NCBI GenBank assembly: GCA_007753915.1
Contig: CP036352.1
Location: 3,721,306-3,785,305 of the forward strand
DNA: 64,000 nucleotides
Direction of reading: 5' to 3'
Source of the DNA: Phycisphaerae bacterium RAS2
GTDB taxonomy: Bacteria; Planctomycetota; Phycisphaerae; UBA1845; UTPLA1
Under the pieces are notes generated by a model. It had not been told where the DNA came from, did not search any database, and saw only the letters and a list, made by a program, of their open reading frames with translations. Shown here piece by piece: positions 19,610 through 28,505 of the stretch. Numbering within the stretch: position 1 is the first letter of the stretch; every line of letters begins with the position of its first letter. The position numbers and the translations under genes were made by a program.

Positions 19610-21210
19610 CCTCCATGCTCGCCATGCACCCGCTTCTGATGCACCTGATGCCCGAGGTGGTTCTTGTCTGTGGTGCGTCGGCGATTTTGCTTCTCGGGTT
19701 GGGTTCGGCCTCGCGCGGGAAGACCCGATCCGCCGAGTTGGCGTTGCTCACGCTGCTGGGCGCGCTCTGGTCGGCCTACGTGATGGAAGACAATCCCCCT
19801 GCGCCGGTCAGCGGCCTCTGGGAAAGCGGCCTCGTCTGGTACGCGCGGATGGTGTCGATCGGCGTGGGCGCGCTCATCCTCATGGTGAACCGCCATGTGC
19901 CGCGCTCCGAGGAGAGCGCCGAGTTCTTCGCGCTCACGCTGTTCTCGATCGCAGGCATCTCACTCGTGACGGTCGCGAACGATTTGATGCTCCTGTTCCT
20001 CGCGCTGGAACTTGTCAGCGTGCCGACGTATGTGCTGGTCGGCCTGTCGCGTCGTTCGATTCACTCGCAGGAAGCAACTGGCAAGTATTTCTTCCTCGGC
20101 GCGTTTGCCGCGGCGATCACGCTCTACGGCTTCTCGTTTCTGTATGGCGCAGCGGGCACGATGCAACTGTTCAGCCGCAGCGCCGGTCAGCCCTGCATCG
20201 CGGCCGTGCTGTCCGACCCGGCCGTCGCATCGAACAAACTCGTGATGCTCGGGTTGGTGCTCTCGTTGACGGGACTGGCGTTCAAGCTGGCGGCCGTGCC
20301 GCTGCACTTCTACGTGGCGGACGTGTATCAGGGGGCGGCTGCGCCGGTGAGTGGGCTGCTGGGCTTCGTACCGAAGTTCGCGGGAGTTCTGGCGATCATT
20401 CGCGTGTTGAGCCTGACCGGCTGGGTCCTCGATCAGAAGCTGTACGGTCTGCTGTGGGTCATGGCAGCCGCGACGATGCTGGTCGGCAACACGCTCGCGC
20501 TGATGCAGCACAACGTGAAGCGCATGCTGGCATACTCCAGCGTCGCGCACTCGGGCTACATGCTGGTCGGTCTCGTGGCCGGCCCGGGCGTCGGCGAGTC
20601 GGTCGTGGCGTCGCCGCTTCGGAACGGGCTGGTGGCCGTGCTGTTCTATGTCGCGATCTACGGCGTGATGAACCTCGGCGCGTTCGCGGCGCTGGCGTTC
20701 TTCCGGCGGCGCGATGAAGACGCCGACGAGGATCGCTCGGCTGAATCCATCGAAGAGCTTTCGGGGGCAGCGCGGGAGCATCCGTGGGCGAGCCTGTGCC
20801 TGGCCCTGTGCGTGCTTGGGCTGATGGGCTTCCCGCTGACGGTCGGCTTCCTCGGCAAGTTGTACATCTTCAGTTCGGCGATTTCGGCGGGCGCGGTGAC
20901 AATGCGGCACGATGCCATGCTGGGGCTGGTGATCTTCGGCGTGCTCAATTCGGCCATCGCGGCGGCGTATTACCTTCGCATCATTGCCGCGGTGTATCTC
21001 GGCAAACCGGCCGAGGGCGGTCGCGTCGCGAGTTGCCACGCGCTGAAGGGCGCGCTGGCGTTGTGCGCGATCGTGGTCGTGGGGTTGTTTGTGCGCCCGA
21101 CGATGCTGTTCGAGCAGTCGAGCCGGGCGGCGGAAGATGTACACGTAATCGCCCCGCAGGCGCAGGACGCGGTGGCGGAGCGGCCGTTGAAAATGGCAAA
21201 CAGCGAATAG
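19606..21210 (+). CDS. nuoN: NADH-quinone oxidoreductase subunit N
   Basis: The third antiporter-like subunit, 534 residues with about 14 helices. The quinone-oxidoreductase signature region (LALELVSVPTYVLVGL near 145-160; FKLAAVPLHFYVADVYQGA near 225-245; KRMLAYSSVAHSGYMLVGL near 305-325) is intact. AGGAGG eight bases upstream supports the ATG, which overlaps the nuoM stop. The last residues (MANSE) and the TAG are encoded by a dispersed GCGAAT-type repeat, so the native C-terminus may have been replaced. It is the last nuo gene and faces a convergent DUF1501 gene. Confidence 0.95.
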   Translation: MTSMLAMHPLLMHLMPEVVLVCGASAILLLGLGSASRGKTRSAELALLTLLGALWSAYVMEDNPPAPVSGLWESGLVWYARMVSIGVGALILMVNRHVPRSEESAEFFALTLFSIAGISLVTVANDLMLLFLALELVSVPTYVLVGLSRRSIHSQEATGKYFFLGAFAAAITLYGFSFLYGAAGTMQLFSRSAGQPCIAAVLSDPAVASNKLVMLGLVLSLTGLAFKLAAVPLHFYVADVYQGAAAPVSGLLGFVPKFAGVLAIIRVLSLTGWVLDQKLYGLLWVMAAATMLVGNTLALMQHNVKRMLAYSSVAHSGYMLVGLVAGPGVGESVVASPLRNGLVAVLFYVAIYGVMNLGAFAALAFFRRRDEDADEDRSAESIEELSGAAREHPWASLCLALCVLGLMGFPLTVGFLGKLYIFSSAISAGAVTMRHDAMLGLVIFGVLNSAIAAAYYLRIIAAVYLGKPAEGGRVASCHALKGALALCAIVVVGLFVRPTMLFEQSSRAAEDVHVIAPQAQDAVAERPLKMANSE

Positions 21211-21217
21211 CGAAAGC
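21191..21217 (+). repeat. Dispersed GCGAAT-type repeat, copy 2, inside the nuoN end
   Basis: AATGGCAAACAGCGAATAGC then GAAAGC overlaps the final codons and stop of nuoN. Confidence 0.65.
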
Positions 21218-21308
21218 AGACTGGTCGAAGTTCTCCAAATCGGCAACCGGGGCGGCATTGCCTTTCTGCATTCTCATTTCTACATTCTGCGTTTTTTTCT
21301 AATCGTAA

Positions 21309-21328
21309 TCCGCTATTCGCTATTTCTT
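21309..21328 (-). repeat. Dispersed GCGAAT-type repeat, copy 3, inverted
   Basis: CCGCTATTCGCTATTTCTTC is the reverse complement of the repeat core and supplies the stop codon of the DUF1501 gene. With copy 2 it forms an inverted pair around the convergent gene ends. Confidence 0.6.
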
Positions 21329-22657
21329 CAACAGCTTGATCGGCGCAAAGGTTCCGCCCAGGATTTGCTTCGCGCTCGCACCCAGCCAGTGCTGCAGCAC
21401 CGTCGCATAGACCGCCCGGAAATCGATCTGCCATTTCACATCGCCGCGGTCGAGCTTGCTGGCGTCGAGACTCGGGTGCTGGCCGACCACACCCGGCTGC
21501 ACGCCCTTGCCCACGACGAAGAGCGGCGCGGCGGCGCCGTGATCGGTGCCCTGCGAGGCGTTCTCGGCGACCCGGCGGCCGAATTCGCTGAAGGTCATGA
21601 TCAGTACGCGATCGAGCAGCCCGTCGGCCTTCAGCGACTCCACAAATTCGGACAGCGCGTCGCCGAGCTGAGTCATGAGTTGCTGATGTCGCCCAAGCTG
21701 GCCTGCGTGGGTGTCGAACCCGCCAAGCGAAACATAATAGACTCGCGTCGGCAAGTCCGCGGCGATCATGCGATGGACCATCGCCAGTTGCTGGCCCAGT
21801 TGCCCGCCATTGCGGCGCCCGTTGCCCCCGACCGGGCCGCGATCCATTCGCGCGGCGCGGCCGCCTCCACCCCCCGCAGCCTGTTGAATCTGCTTCGCGC
21901 TGGCCCGCGCGTCCATCGCCGTGCGCTGAAGAAACGCCAGCGCGCCCGCCTCGGTCAATCGATCCGCCCCTTTCGGGACTTCAACGGCCTCGTTGAGCGC
22001 CTCGAAGGCATCCTGCCCCGCGCGCGAACCATCCGGCCCGCGCCACGAGAGTTGATCGGGTTGGTCAAAGCTGACCGGGCTGAATCGCCGGCCCTGCAAG
22101 GCCAGCGGCGATTCGGTCGTCAGCGCGATGCCCAGTCGCGGGTCGCACGGGTCCTTGCCGCTGCAGGTGCAGTCGAAGAATCGACCGATCCATCCGTCGT
22201 GATGCTGCCCGTTGGGGGAAGCGGTCGACCAGATGTCGGTCGCGACGAAATGCGAGCGATCGGGATTGGGGTAGCCCACGCCCTGCACGATGGAGAGCAG
22301 GCCGTCGTCAAACAGTTGTTTCATCCCCGTTGCGGCCGGATGCAGGCCGAGTTTGTCCGTGAGTTTGAGCGCGTCCTTCTTCGCGATGGCAATGCGCGGC
22401 CGGGCGCGGTAGTAGGCGTCGTTGGTGTATGGGATGACGGTGTTGAGGCCGTCGTTGCCGCCGGCAAGCTGCACGACGACGAGGATGCGCTGGTCATCGC
22501 GGCGGGCCGGCTTCCTGCCGCGCGCCGCATCCGGCTCGGCAGCCAAGAGCGACGACGCAGTCGCATCGATGAACGCCGGGACGGTGGCCGCACCGGAGAG
22601 AAGCGTCAGCCCGCGAGCGATGAAGTCGCGGCGGGTATGGATGGTCAAATCATTCAT
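21320..22657 (-). CDS. DUF1501-family secreted protein
   Basis: A 445-residue exported protein. The N-terminus has a twin-arginine signal (TRRDFIARG, residues 8-16, then a hydrophobic stretch), so it is probably folded before export. The body has the DUF1501 layout, related to the alkaline-phosphatase/sulfatase fold: VVQLAGGNDGLNTVIPY near 55, SHFVATDIWSTA near 130, VSLGGFDTHAGQ near 310 and TFSEFGRRVAENASQGTDHG near 360. These proteins are highly amplified in planctomycetes and almost always sit beside DUF1800 genes, as here. Biochemical function is not established. GAGG precedes the ATG. Confidence 0.95.
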   Translation of the reverse strand: MNDLTIHTRRDFIARGLTLLSGAATVPAFIDATASSLLAAEPDAARGRKPARRDDQRILVVVQLAGGNDGLNTVIPYTNDAYYRARPRIAIAKKDALKLTDKLGLHPAATGMKQLFDDGLLSIVQGVGYPNPDRSHFVATDIWSTASPNGQHHDGWIGRFFDCTCSGKDPCDPRLGIALTTESPLALQGRRFSPVSFDQPDQLSWRGPDGSRAGQDAFEALNEAVEVPKGADRLTEAGALAFLQRTAMDARASAKQIQQAAGGGGGRAARMDRGPVGGNGRRNGGQLGQQLAMVHRMIAADLPTRVYYVSLGGFDTHAGQLGRHQQLMTQLGDALSEFVESLKADGLLDRVLIMTFSEFGRRVAENASQGTDHGAAAPLFVVGKGVQPGVVGQHPSLDASKLDRGDVKWQIDFRAVYATVLQHWLGASAKQILGGTFAPIKLLKK

Positions 22658-22711
22658 CTTTGAGCCTCACACACAAAACTGAATGCGGCAAAGGCCTTCT
22701 TGTACTAATCC

Positions 22712-22803
22712 GGAATGTCGAATTGCGAATAGCAGATAGCGAATGCGCCCTGCGCTCGCGCTTTCGCCAATCGTCATTCGCTGTTCGCAATTTCAGTCAT
22801 TCG
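22712..22803. repeat. Dispersed GCGAAT-type repeat, copy 4, as a long inverted repeat
   Basis: GAATTGCGAATAGC with AGATAGCGAATG (22721-22746) and its near reverse complement CATTCGCTGTTCGCAATTTC (22775-22794) flank a short GC-rich centre. Transcribed RNA could form a long imperfect hairpin between the DUF1800 and DUF1501 genes. Confidence 0.65.
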
Positions 22804-22827
22804 TCCTCACCTGATTCGAAACGGCGC

Positions 22828-24375
22828 TCAACCCAACTGATATTCCGGCATGCTGACGATCAGATGCAGCAGCAGCCGGACGGACGCGGCGTCGATTTTG
22901 CCGCCATCGGGTAGCTCGTCCTTCAAGGCGCGGATGAGAATCTGCTGCCGCCCCTGGGTGATTTCGCGCTGGAGCAGCCGGCGAACGAAGTAATCCACGA
23001 CGGCTTCTGGCGCTTCGAGCTTGTTCGCGCGGATCATCGGCATCGGATCGAACGGAGGCTGGGCCGCATCGACCAGCCCGGCGTCCATCGCCTCGCCACC
23101 GAGCGTCGCCTCCAGTTGCGGGCGCATGGCCGCCCGTCGATAGCGCTCGCGCGGGTTGTCGGTGCCATCGAGCACCATGCCGACAAGGTTGTACCGGTTG
23201 AACAGGGTGCTGGTGCTGATCCAGGTCTCTCCGCCGTCCCAGCCCTTCACGTTCGGCGGCTGCATCAGTTGCTGCCCCATCTGCCGCAGGGCGACGTTGA
23301 TGGCCAGCGTGTCGCGCGGGGCAACCTCCAGCATGCGCATCGTGCCGACGACGAGTTCGACCGGGCTTTTGATGTGCGTGAACCGTGCTTTCTCGCCGTA
23401 GAACACGTCGCTTAGGAACATCTCACGGAGCATCGGCTTCAATTCGTACTTGTTTTTCCGCAGCGTCTTCGCGAGGGCATGGACGACGTTCAGGGGCGGG
23501 TCCTCGTGCGCGAAGAACGTCCAGAACTTCGCCGCGACGAACTCGGCCGTCGCCGGCTGTGCCAGAATAATGTCAACCACGTCGGCCGGCCCCCACGGCC
23601 CGGTGCGCCCGAGAAACGTCTTCACGCCGTCGTCGTGCTGCCGGCGGTTGAACGTCGTCTCACCGGTCGCTGGATCGATCTGGATGCCGGTGAGCGCGCG
23701 GGCCGCTTCCTTGATGTCCTTCTCGGTGTAGCGCCCGCTGCCCATCGTGAACAATTCCATCAGCTCGCGGGCGTAGTTTTCGTTCGGCTTGCCCTTGCGA
23801 TTCTGCTGCGAGTTCAAATACAGCACCATCGCGCCGTCGGCTGTCACATCGAGCAGCAGATCGCGGAAGTTGCCGGCGGCGTGCTTGCGGAACAGTTCGT
23901 TCTGCTGATACAGCAGGTAGCTCGATTTCACCTCGCGATAGCCGCTGGTGAAATGGCCGTGCCAGAACAGCACGAGCTTTTCCTGCAACGGGCGCGGCGT
24001 GGCGACCATGGTCTGAATCCACCAGTCGAGCACGCGCGTAAGCTGTGCCGCTGATTCGCGCCGCAGGCGCGTCTGTTCGCGCTGGCGCTCCTGCTCCGAC
24101 ATTTCCATGCGCGCCATGCGATCGGGCCTCGACCCCCGCGAGACTTCGATCGGCAGCGTTTCGTCCGGCTCGTTCTCGTAATTCAGCAGGTAATCGACGG
24201 CCTTTCGCCGGCCCATCTGATGCAGGTAGTCAATCTGTTCGGGCGTGCCGCCGAAACCGGCGCGCCGGAGCAGATGGGCGGCGTGGTCGCGTGTCCACTC
24301 GCTGGAGGCGTAGAGCTGGCCTGTCGGCGCTGGGCCGGCCAGGGTCAGGATCATGGCAAACGTCGCGTTCAACAT
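22828..24375 (-). CDS. DUF1800-family secreted protein
   Basis: A 515-residue protein from the ATG at 24375, which has AAGGAAA upstream and begins a short Sec-like signal sequence; the frame is open 18 codons further. DUF1800 hallmarks are HLLRRAGFGGTPEQ near residue 35, LFWHGHFTSG near 130, YARELMELFTMGSGRYTEKDIKEAARALTG-type text near 200-230 and a PPNVKGWDGG block near 385. It is upstream of the DUF1501 gene in the same direction, the usual paired arrangement. The pair is probably exported together; the molecular role is unknown. Confidence 0.94.
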   Translation of the reverse strand: MLNATFAMILTLAGPAPTGQLYASSEWTRDHAAHLLRRAGFGGTPEQIDYLHQMGRRKAVDYLLNYENEPDETLPIEVSRGSRPDRMARMEMSEQERQREQTRLRRESAAQLTRVLDWWIQTMVATPRPLQEKLVLFWHGHFTSGYREVKSSYLLYQQNELFRKHAAGNFRDLLLDVTADGAMVLYLNSQQNRKGKPNENYARELMELFTMGSGRYTEKDIKEAARALTGIQIDPATGETTFNRRQHDDGVKTFLGRTGPWGPADVVDIILAQPATAEFVAAKFWTFFAHEDPPLNVVHALAKTLRKNKYELKPMLREMFLSDVFYGEKARFTHIKSPVELVVGTMRMLEVAPRDTLAINVALRQMGQQLMQPPNVKGWDGGETWISTSTLFNRYNLVGMVLDGTDNPRERYRRAAMRPQLEATLGGEAMDAGLVDAAQPPFDPMPMIRANKLEAPEAVVDYFVRRLLQREITQGRQQILIRALKDELPDGGKIDAASVRLLLHLIVSMPEYQLG

Positions 24376-24513
24376 GAGCGTTTCCTTGCGTGTCGGCCGT
24401 ACAGCATGGCCGCGAAAGGCCGCGGGCATGTCACCCCGGGCGCCTCGCCCCTATCGATGCGGGGCCAAACGATTGCCGCCAGGAATTATTTCGACCGACT
24501 CGGGCCGGACCGC

Positions 24514-25683
24514 CTACTCTTTGGGGGGCAAAACGCGATCCAGCAAGGCCATGTCGTTCTGTTTACCGGTCGGAAAAATGGTAATGCTCAAGGGGGCCGT
24601 CTTGAACTCCTGATCGGTCAGAAGCGTGCTGGCCGAGCCGGTCGTGTCCATGAGGGCGGTCACGTCGGCCACGTGATTGAGGCCGAGCAAATGGCCCATT
24701 TCGTGCGTAGCGACGTTGCCAATGGCCACGCCGATGCCGTCGGCGCTGGGCCGGGGGTTGAAGGGATCGTCGAAATTATTGGTGAAGACGAGGGCGTCGT
24801 CGCAGCGGTCGCGATTATAAGCGTCGACGTCCTGGGCCACGCCGAACTTGGTCTCACTGAATGCACCGAAGAACACGGTCGATGTGCACTCCGGGGGCGC
24901 GGGGTCGTCGGTCGTCACGATGACAACGCTCGTGTTGCGAAAGTTCTGCCGCACGGTCTCGACGATCTTCGCCTTGATCTGATCGGTCATGCCGGTGTAG
25001 GCCGCGTCGATGTCAGCGGAATCAAATGGGCCGGTGGTGTAGGTTCGATCACCGGGGATCGAAATGACACCTCCGTCAAAATCGAGCATGACAATCTGCT
25101 GCGCCGGCGTCGGGATCGTCTCGCCCTTGCGGATCTCCACGTCACCGACGTACGCCCCGGAACGATCGCCGAAATAGAACTTCGACACGGCAAGGTAGTA
25201 CGGCTCGTCGGCGACGGTGACGACCTCGTCGATGTATGACTCGACCTTTCCGGCGGCGTAGTCCAGGTCATCGTTCAGGGCGAACACTTCCTGCTGCGAA
25301 TTGAAGATGCAGATGATCGGATCGAGGTTGCTGCCCGCGGCCGGGCGCACGCTCACGATGACGCGGTCGCCGGGTTCGAGCGGGCCGAGGCTGTACACAT
25401 CGACCTTGCCGCTTGTGATGTTGCCGGAGATGACGGCCTTGCCCTGTGCATCGAGTGGCAGCAGCGCGGCGGAGTCGAAATCCTTCCCCGGCGCGACGCC
25501 GCCGGGCAACGCGGGATAGAAGAGATCGCACCCTGCGACGAGCAGCCAGGCTGACGCGAGCGCGGGCAATCGACTGCGGAAACCGCCGCGCGGACCGTTT
25601 CGTTCAGGGCGTGGAGTCGAATGGTTCAAGGCGACGCGCTCCGGATGCCGGCGAGGGATCAGGCGAGGGTGGCGACGCCCCAT
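24514..25683 (-). CDS. Predicted metzincin-type metalloprotease lipoprotein
   Basis: The chain has a lipobox (LVAGC, Cys near residue 52), then a beta-sandwich resembling bacterial pre-peptidase C-terminal domains (about 75-160) and a C-terminal zinc protease domain. The zinc motif HEMGHLLGLNH (H327, E328, H331, H337) is followed by a Met-turn-like ALMDTTG, the combination that defines metzincins. The start is uncertain: ATG 25683 is used, a TTG lies at 25698, and either leaves an unusually long basic stretch before the signal. It probably sits on the outside of a membrane. Its targets are unknown. Confidence 0.8.
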   Translation of the reverse strand: MGRRHPRLIPRRHPERVALNHSTPRPERNGPRGGFRSRLPALASAWLLVAGCDLFYPALPGGVAPGKDFDSAALLPLDAQGKAVISGNITSGKVDVYSLGPLEPGDRVIVSVRPAAGSNLDPIICIFNSQQEVFALNDDLDYAAGKVESYIDEVVTVADEPYYLAVSKFYFGDRSGAYVGDVEIRKGETIPTPAQQIVMLDFDGGVISIPGDRTYTTGPFDSADIDAAYTGMTDQIKAKIVETVRQNFRNTSVVIVTTDDPAPPECTSTVFFGAFSETKFGVAQDVDAYNRDRCDDALVFTNNFDDPFNPRPSADGIGVAIGNVATHEMGHLLGLNHVADVTALMDTTGSASTLLTDQEFKTAPLSITIFPTGKQNDMALLDRVLPPKE

Positions 25684-25725
25684 TATACGCGGTGGCAACG
25701 ATGGAGGCGAGCGATTCCGGATGCC

Positions 25726-27453
25726 CTAGGGGTTGCTATAGGTGAAATTCACGTGGTTAACGCCGTGGCAGGTCAGGGTGCAGGAACCCTGGAATCGGCC
25801 CGTGTCGATGAACCGGCGCTGCCCGCCGACGATGCGCAGGTCGAAGTTGATGAGCGCGCTGTGATTGGCCGGGCTGCCCGAGACGCCGTGCGGCGCGTGA
25901 CACGACGAGCACGGCGTGCGGCCGGTGACGACGTGCCGGTTGTGGAAGGTGAAGCTCTGGTCGCCGAGGATGCTGGTGCGATCGTGGCAGCGATAGCAGA
26001 GGGCATACGCCTGGGGCGATTCCATCGTGAAGTCGGCCGTCTCGTAGTTTTCCACGAGCAACCAATCGAAGCGTGAACCGTGCGGCCCGTTCGGCCCGCC
26101 GCCACCGAGGTTGCGCGCGTCGGGATTGTTGTGACAGCTCTGGCAACTCAACACCTGGTGCGCGAGCGGATTGATGAGACTTGGAACTTCCCCGGAGTTC
26201 CGCGCGGGGCTGACGACAGGATGCAGCGACGCGTTGGTCGGGAGGAACTGGCGGCGAACATTGCCGAAGTTGTCGCGCTGGCGCGGGATGCGATCCTGCA
26301 TGAAGACGGGATTGTCCCCGTGGCAGCGGAAGCAGACTTCGTAATAGTACCGCGCCCGGTCGGTCGGCGTGCCGGCGACGGTGACGCCCTTCACGAACTC
26401 CATCGGCGGCGGCACGAGCACGCCGCGCGGCTCGAACACAGGTACGAGCGACCCGATCGGGTTGTCGCGCACGGCGTGCGGATTGTGACAATCGACGCAT
26501 TCGCTGTGCGGCGGCATTGCGAGGTGGTTCTCCGTCGGGTCGTGAAGATCCAGCAGGCGATTGAAGCGATGCGAACTGCGCAGATTCAGCACGCCCTGGA
26601 TGTCCCGCCCGTTCAAACCGTTATGACAACTGATGCACAGTTCACTGGGCCGGTCGTTCAGAAGCCGTTCGGGGTGCTGCGCGTTGTGCGACGTGTGACA
26701 CGAATAGCAGGCGGCATCAGCCATCGTCGCGAACGGCAGCGCTTCGCCGTTGGTCACCGTGACGGGCACCGATCGCGGCGCGAGGGCGTGGGCGCTCATC
26801 TGCCAGCCGTCCATTTTGTGGCAGGTGTTGCAAAGCGCGCCCTGGCGCTGCGTGACGCGGAGAAAATCGCCGAGTTCGTTGTTGTGCGGATTGTGGCACG
26901 CCGTGCATTCCATCTCGCCGCGTTCGCCGAGTTTGACACGCTGGGAGACCAGATCAGGCGAGCGCAGCTGGTGATCGCGCGCCGCTAATTGCCGATCGAA
27001 TCGGAACCCGACGGGATGATCGTCGGAGAGATCGTTGGTGAGGTTCGAGCGGCCCGAGGTCAGGAACGGCTGATTCATCGGGATCGGATCGGTCGGCGGG
27101 CGACTCAACACCATGCCCAGCGCGACCGAGCCGTCGTGGCAGGAAAGGCACATCTTGCTTGGCCCGCCGGGTTGATCGATGCGCGCGTCGGTGGTGCTGC
27201 TCTGGTAGATTCGATAGTAGGTCGTGGGGTTGTATCGGTTCCAGAGCGGGGCCTGCGGGCTGGCGTTGTGCGGCGTGTGGCAGAAGATGCAGACCTCGCC
27301 CTCGTTCAAGGCGCGGATCGAGCCGGGGCCGGTCGCCGAAAGATTGTGCACCGAGTTGACGACGCTCTCATCAGCGCGCGCGGACTTCACCGGCGCGCCG
27401 GTCAGCAGCCCGATCGTCCAAAGCACGGCCAGAATCGTTGGTGTCGTTTTCAT
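25726..27453 (-). CDS. Periplasmic/extracellular 12-haem cytochrome c
   Basis: A 575-residue exported protein with a Sec signal (residues 1-27). It has eleven CXXCH sites from C55 onwards and a final CTLTCH (CX3CH) site near the C-terminus, so up to twelve covalent haems. Many sites are of the CXXCHXPH/CXXCHNPH doubled-motif kind. Spacing is irregular, which suggests a chain-like electron wire rather than an enzyme; no catalytic domain is seen. Its ATG overlaps the TGA of the NHL lipoprotein gene upstream, which overlaps the beta-barrel gene in turn, so all three are coupled. This is the downstream gene of a likely conduit operon. Confidence 0.9.
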   Translation of the reverse strand: MKTTPTILAVLWTIGLLTGAPVKSARADESVVNSVHNLSATGPGSIRALNEGEVCIFCHTPHNASPQAPLWNRYNPTTYYRIYQSSTTDARIDQPGGPSKMCLSCHDGSVALGMVLSRPPTDPIPMNQPFLTSGRSNLTNDLSDDHPVGFRFDRQLAARDHQLRSPDLVSQRVKLGERGEMECTACHNPHNNELGDFLRVTQRQGALCNTCHKMDGWQMSAHALAPRSVPVTVTNGEALPFATMADAACYSCHTSHNAQHPERLLNDRPSELCISCHNGLNGRDIQGVLNLRSSHRFNRLLDLHDPTENHLAMPPHSECVDCHNPHAVRDNPIGSLVPVFEPRGVLVPPPMEFVKGVTVAGTPTDRARYYYEVCFRCHGDNPVFMQDRIPRQRDNFGNVRRQFLPTNASLHPVVSPARNSGEVPSLINPLAHQVLSCQSCHNNPDARNLGGGGPNGPHGSRFDWLLVENYETADFTMESPQAYALCYRCHDRTSILGDQSFTFHNRHVVTGRTPCSSCHAPHGVSGSPANHSALINFDLRIVGGQRRFIDTGRFQGSCTLTCHGVNHVNFTYSNP

Positions 27454-28505
27454 GGCACGCTCTGCGTCGTTGGGGGGTCGCCCGCACCGAGAAACTGAAA
27501 CACCTGCACGCGTCGATTGTAGGTGTCGGCAATCCAGATGCGATCCCGTTCATCAATCGTGATGCCCGACGGCAGGTAAAACTCGCCCGGCGCGCGACCC
27601 TCCTGCCCCCAGGCCATCAGCAGTTGGCCGTCGCGCGAGAAGATCTGCACGTTTTCGAACTGGTTGTCCACGACGTACACGTGGCCATGCGAGTCCAACG
27701 CAAGGTCGCGCGGCATCGAGAAGTCCCCCGCCGCGTCGCCTTTTTGGCCGAACATGGCGAGCGGTGAGCCGGTCTCGGCCAGCACCTGTACGCGAAAGTT
27801 CATCGAGTCGGCCACGGCCAGGCCGTAACGCGGGTCGAACGCCAGGCCCGCGGGATAATTGAACTCGCCCTGCGATGCACCGCGCCGGCCGAGCGTCCGT
27901 TTCAGTGAACCATTGGCCCCCATCACATGGCACGCATGGGCCGCCGAATCCAAGACGAACAAGTCGCCGCTCGCCGGATGCACCGCGATGGCCGACGGCC
28001 GCTTCAATCCCTCGATGGCGAGCGTCCGTCGGAATTGACCACTCTCGTCAAACTCGAAAACGCCGGGGCGGGCGCTGTCCGCGACAAACAAGGAATCACC
28101 GCGCAACGCCAAGTCGATGGGGAAGCCGAACGGCGCGCCACCCGCGACTGTGATCGCCTGAAATTCTCTCGTCGCCACGTTCAACCGATAAACTGCCCCT
28201 GCCTGACCATCTGCCACGAAGACGACATCGCCGCGCGTTGCGACAGATGTCGGCGTGGAGAAGTTCGTCACAGGTGGCGGCCCCTCGAGCGCCGACTTGA
28301 CGGCGGCCCAGCCGGTCGGACGACGATCCAGCGATTCTTCCCCGATCAACTCGCCGATGTAGCGGATACGCGGGGCGTCGGGCGCCTTGGGCCAGACGAT
28401 CGCCGGCGCAACATCGGGGAAGACCGGTCGCTGCGGGCGCTGGCAACCCGCCATCGCGCCGAGCGCGACCCACGCAATCAGCAAGCATGCACGGCACATC
28501 GTCAT
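27450..28505 (-). CDS. NHL-repeat beta-propeller lipoprotein
   Basis: A 351-residue protein from the ATG at 28505, chosen because it overlaps the upstream stop (ATGA) and starts a signal peptide ending in a lipobox (AMAGC, C21). From about residue 60 to the end there are about six NHL blades, recognised by repeating D-x-x-R-V-Q/F-V-style strands and FG-x-G-x-x-x-G-x-F turns. The fold is a six-bladed propeller with no obvious catalytic residues, normally a protein- or polymer-binding scaffold. It sits between a beta-barrel gene and a 12-haem cytochrome gene with 4-bp overlaps both sides. In the locus at 51731-59817 the same kind of propeller is fused to haem domains, which argues for direct contact with cytochrome. 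Confidence 0.9.
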   Translation of the reverse strand: MTMCRACLLIAWVALGAMAGCQRPQRPVFPDVAPAIVWPKAPDAPRIRYIGELIGEESLDRRPTGWAAVKSALEGPPPVTNFSTPTSVATRGDVVFVADGQAGAVYRLNVATREFQAITVAGGAPFGFPIDLALRGDSLFVADSARPGVFEFDESGQFRRTLAIEGLKRPSAIAVHPASGDLFVLDSAAHACHVMGANGSLKRTLGRRGASQGEFNYPAGLAFDPRYGLAVADSMNFRVQVLAETGSPLAMFGQKGDAAGDFSMPRDLALDSHGHVYVVDNQFENVQIFSRDGQLLMAWGQEGRAPGEFYLPSGITIDERDRIWIADTYNRRVQVFQFLGAGDPPTTQSVP

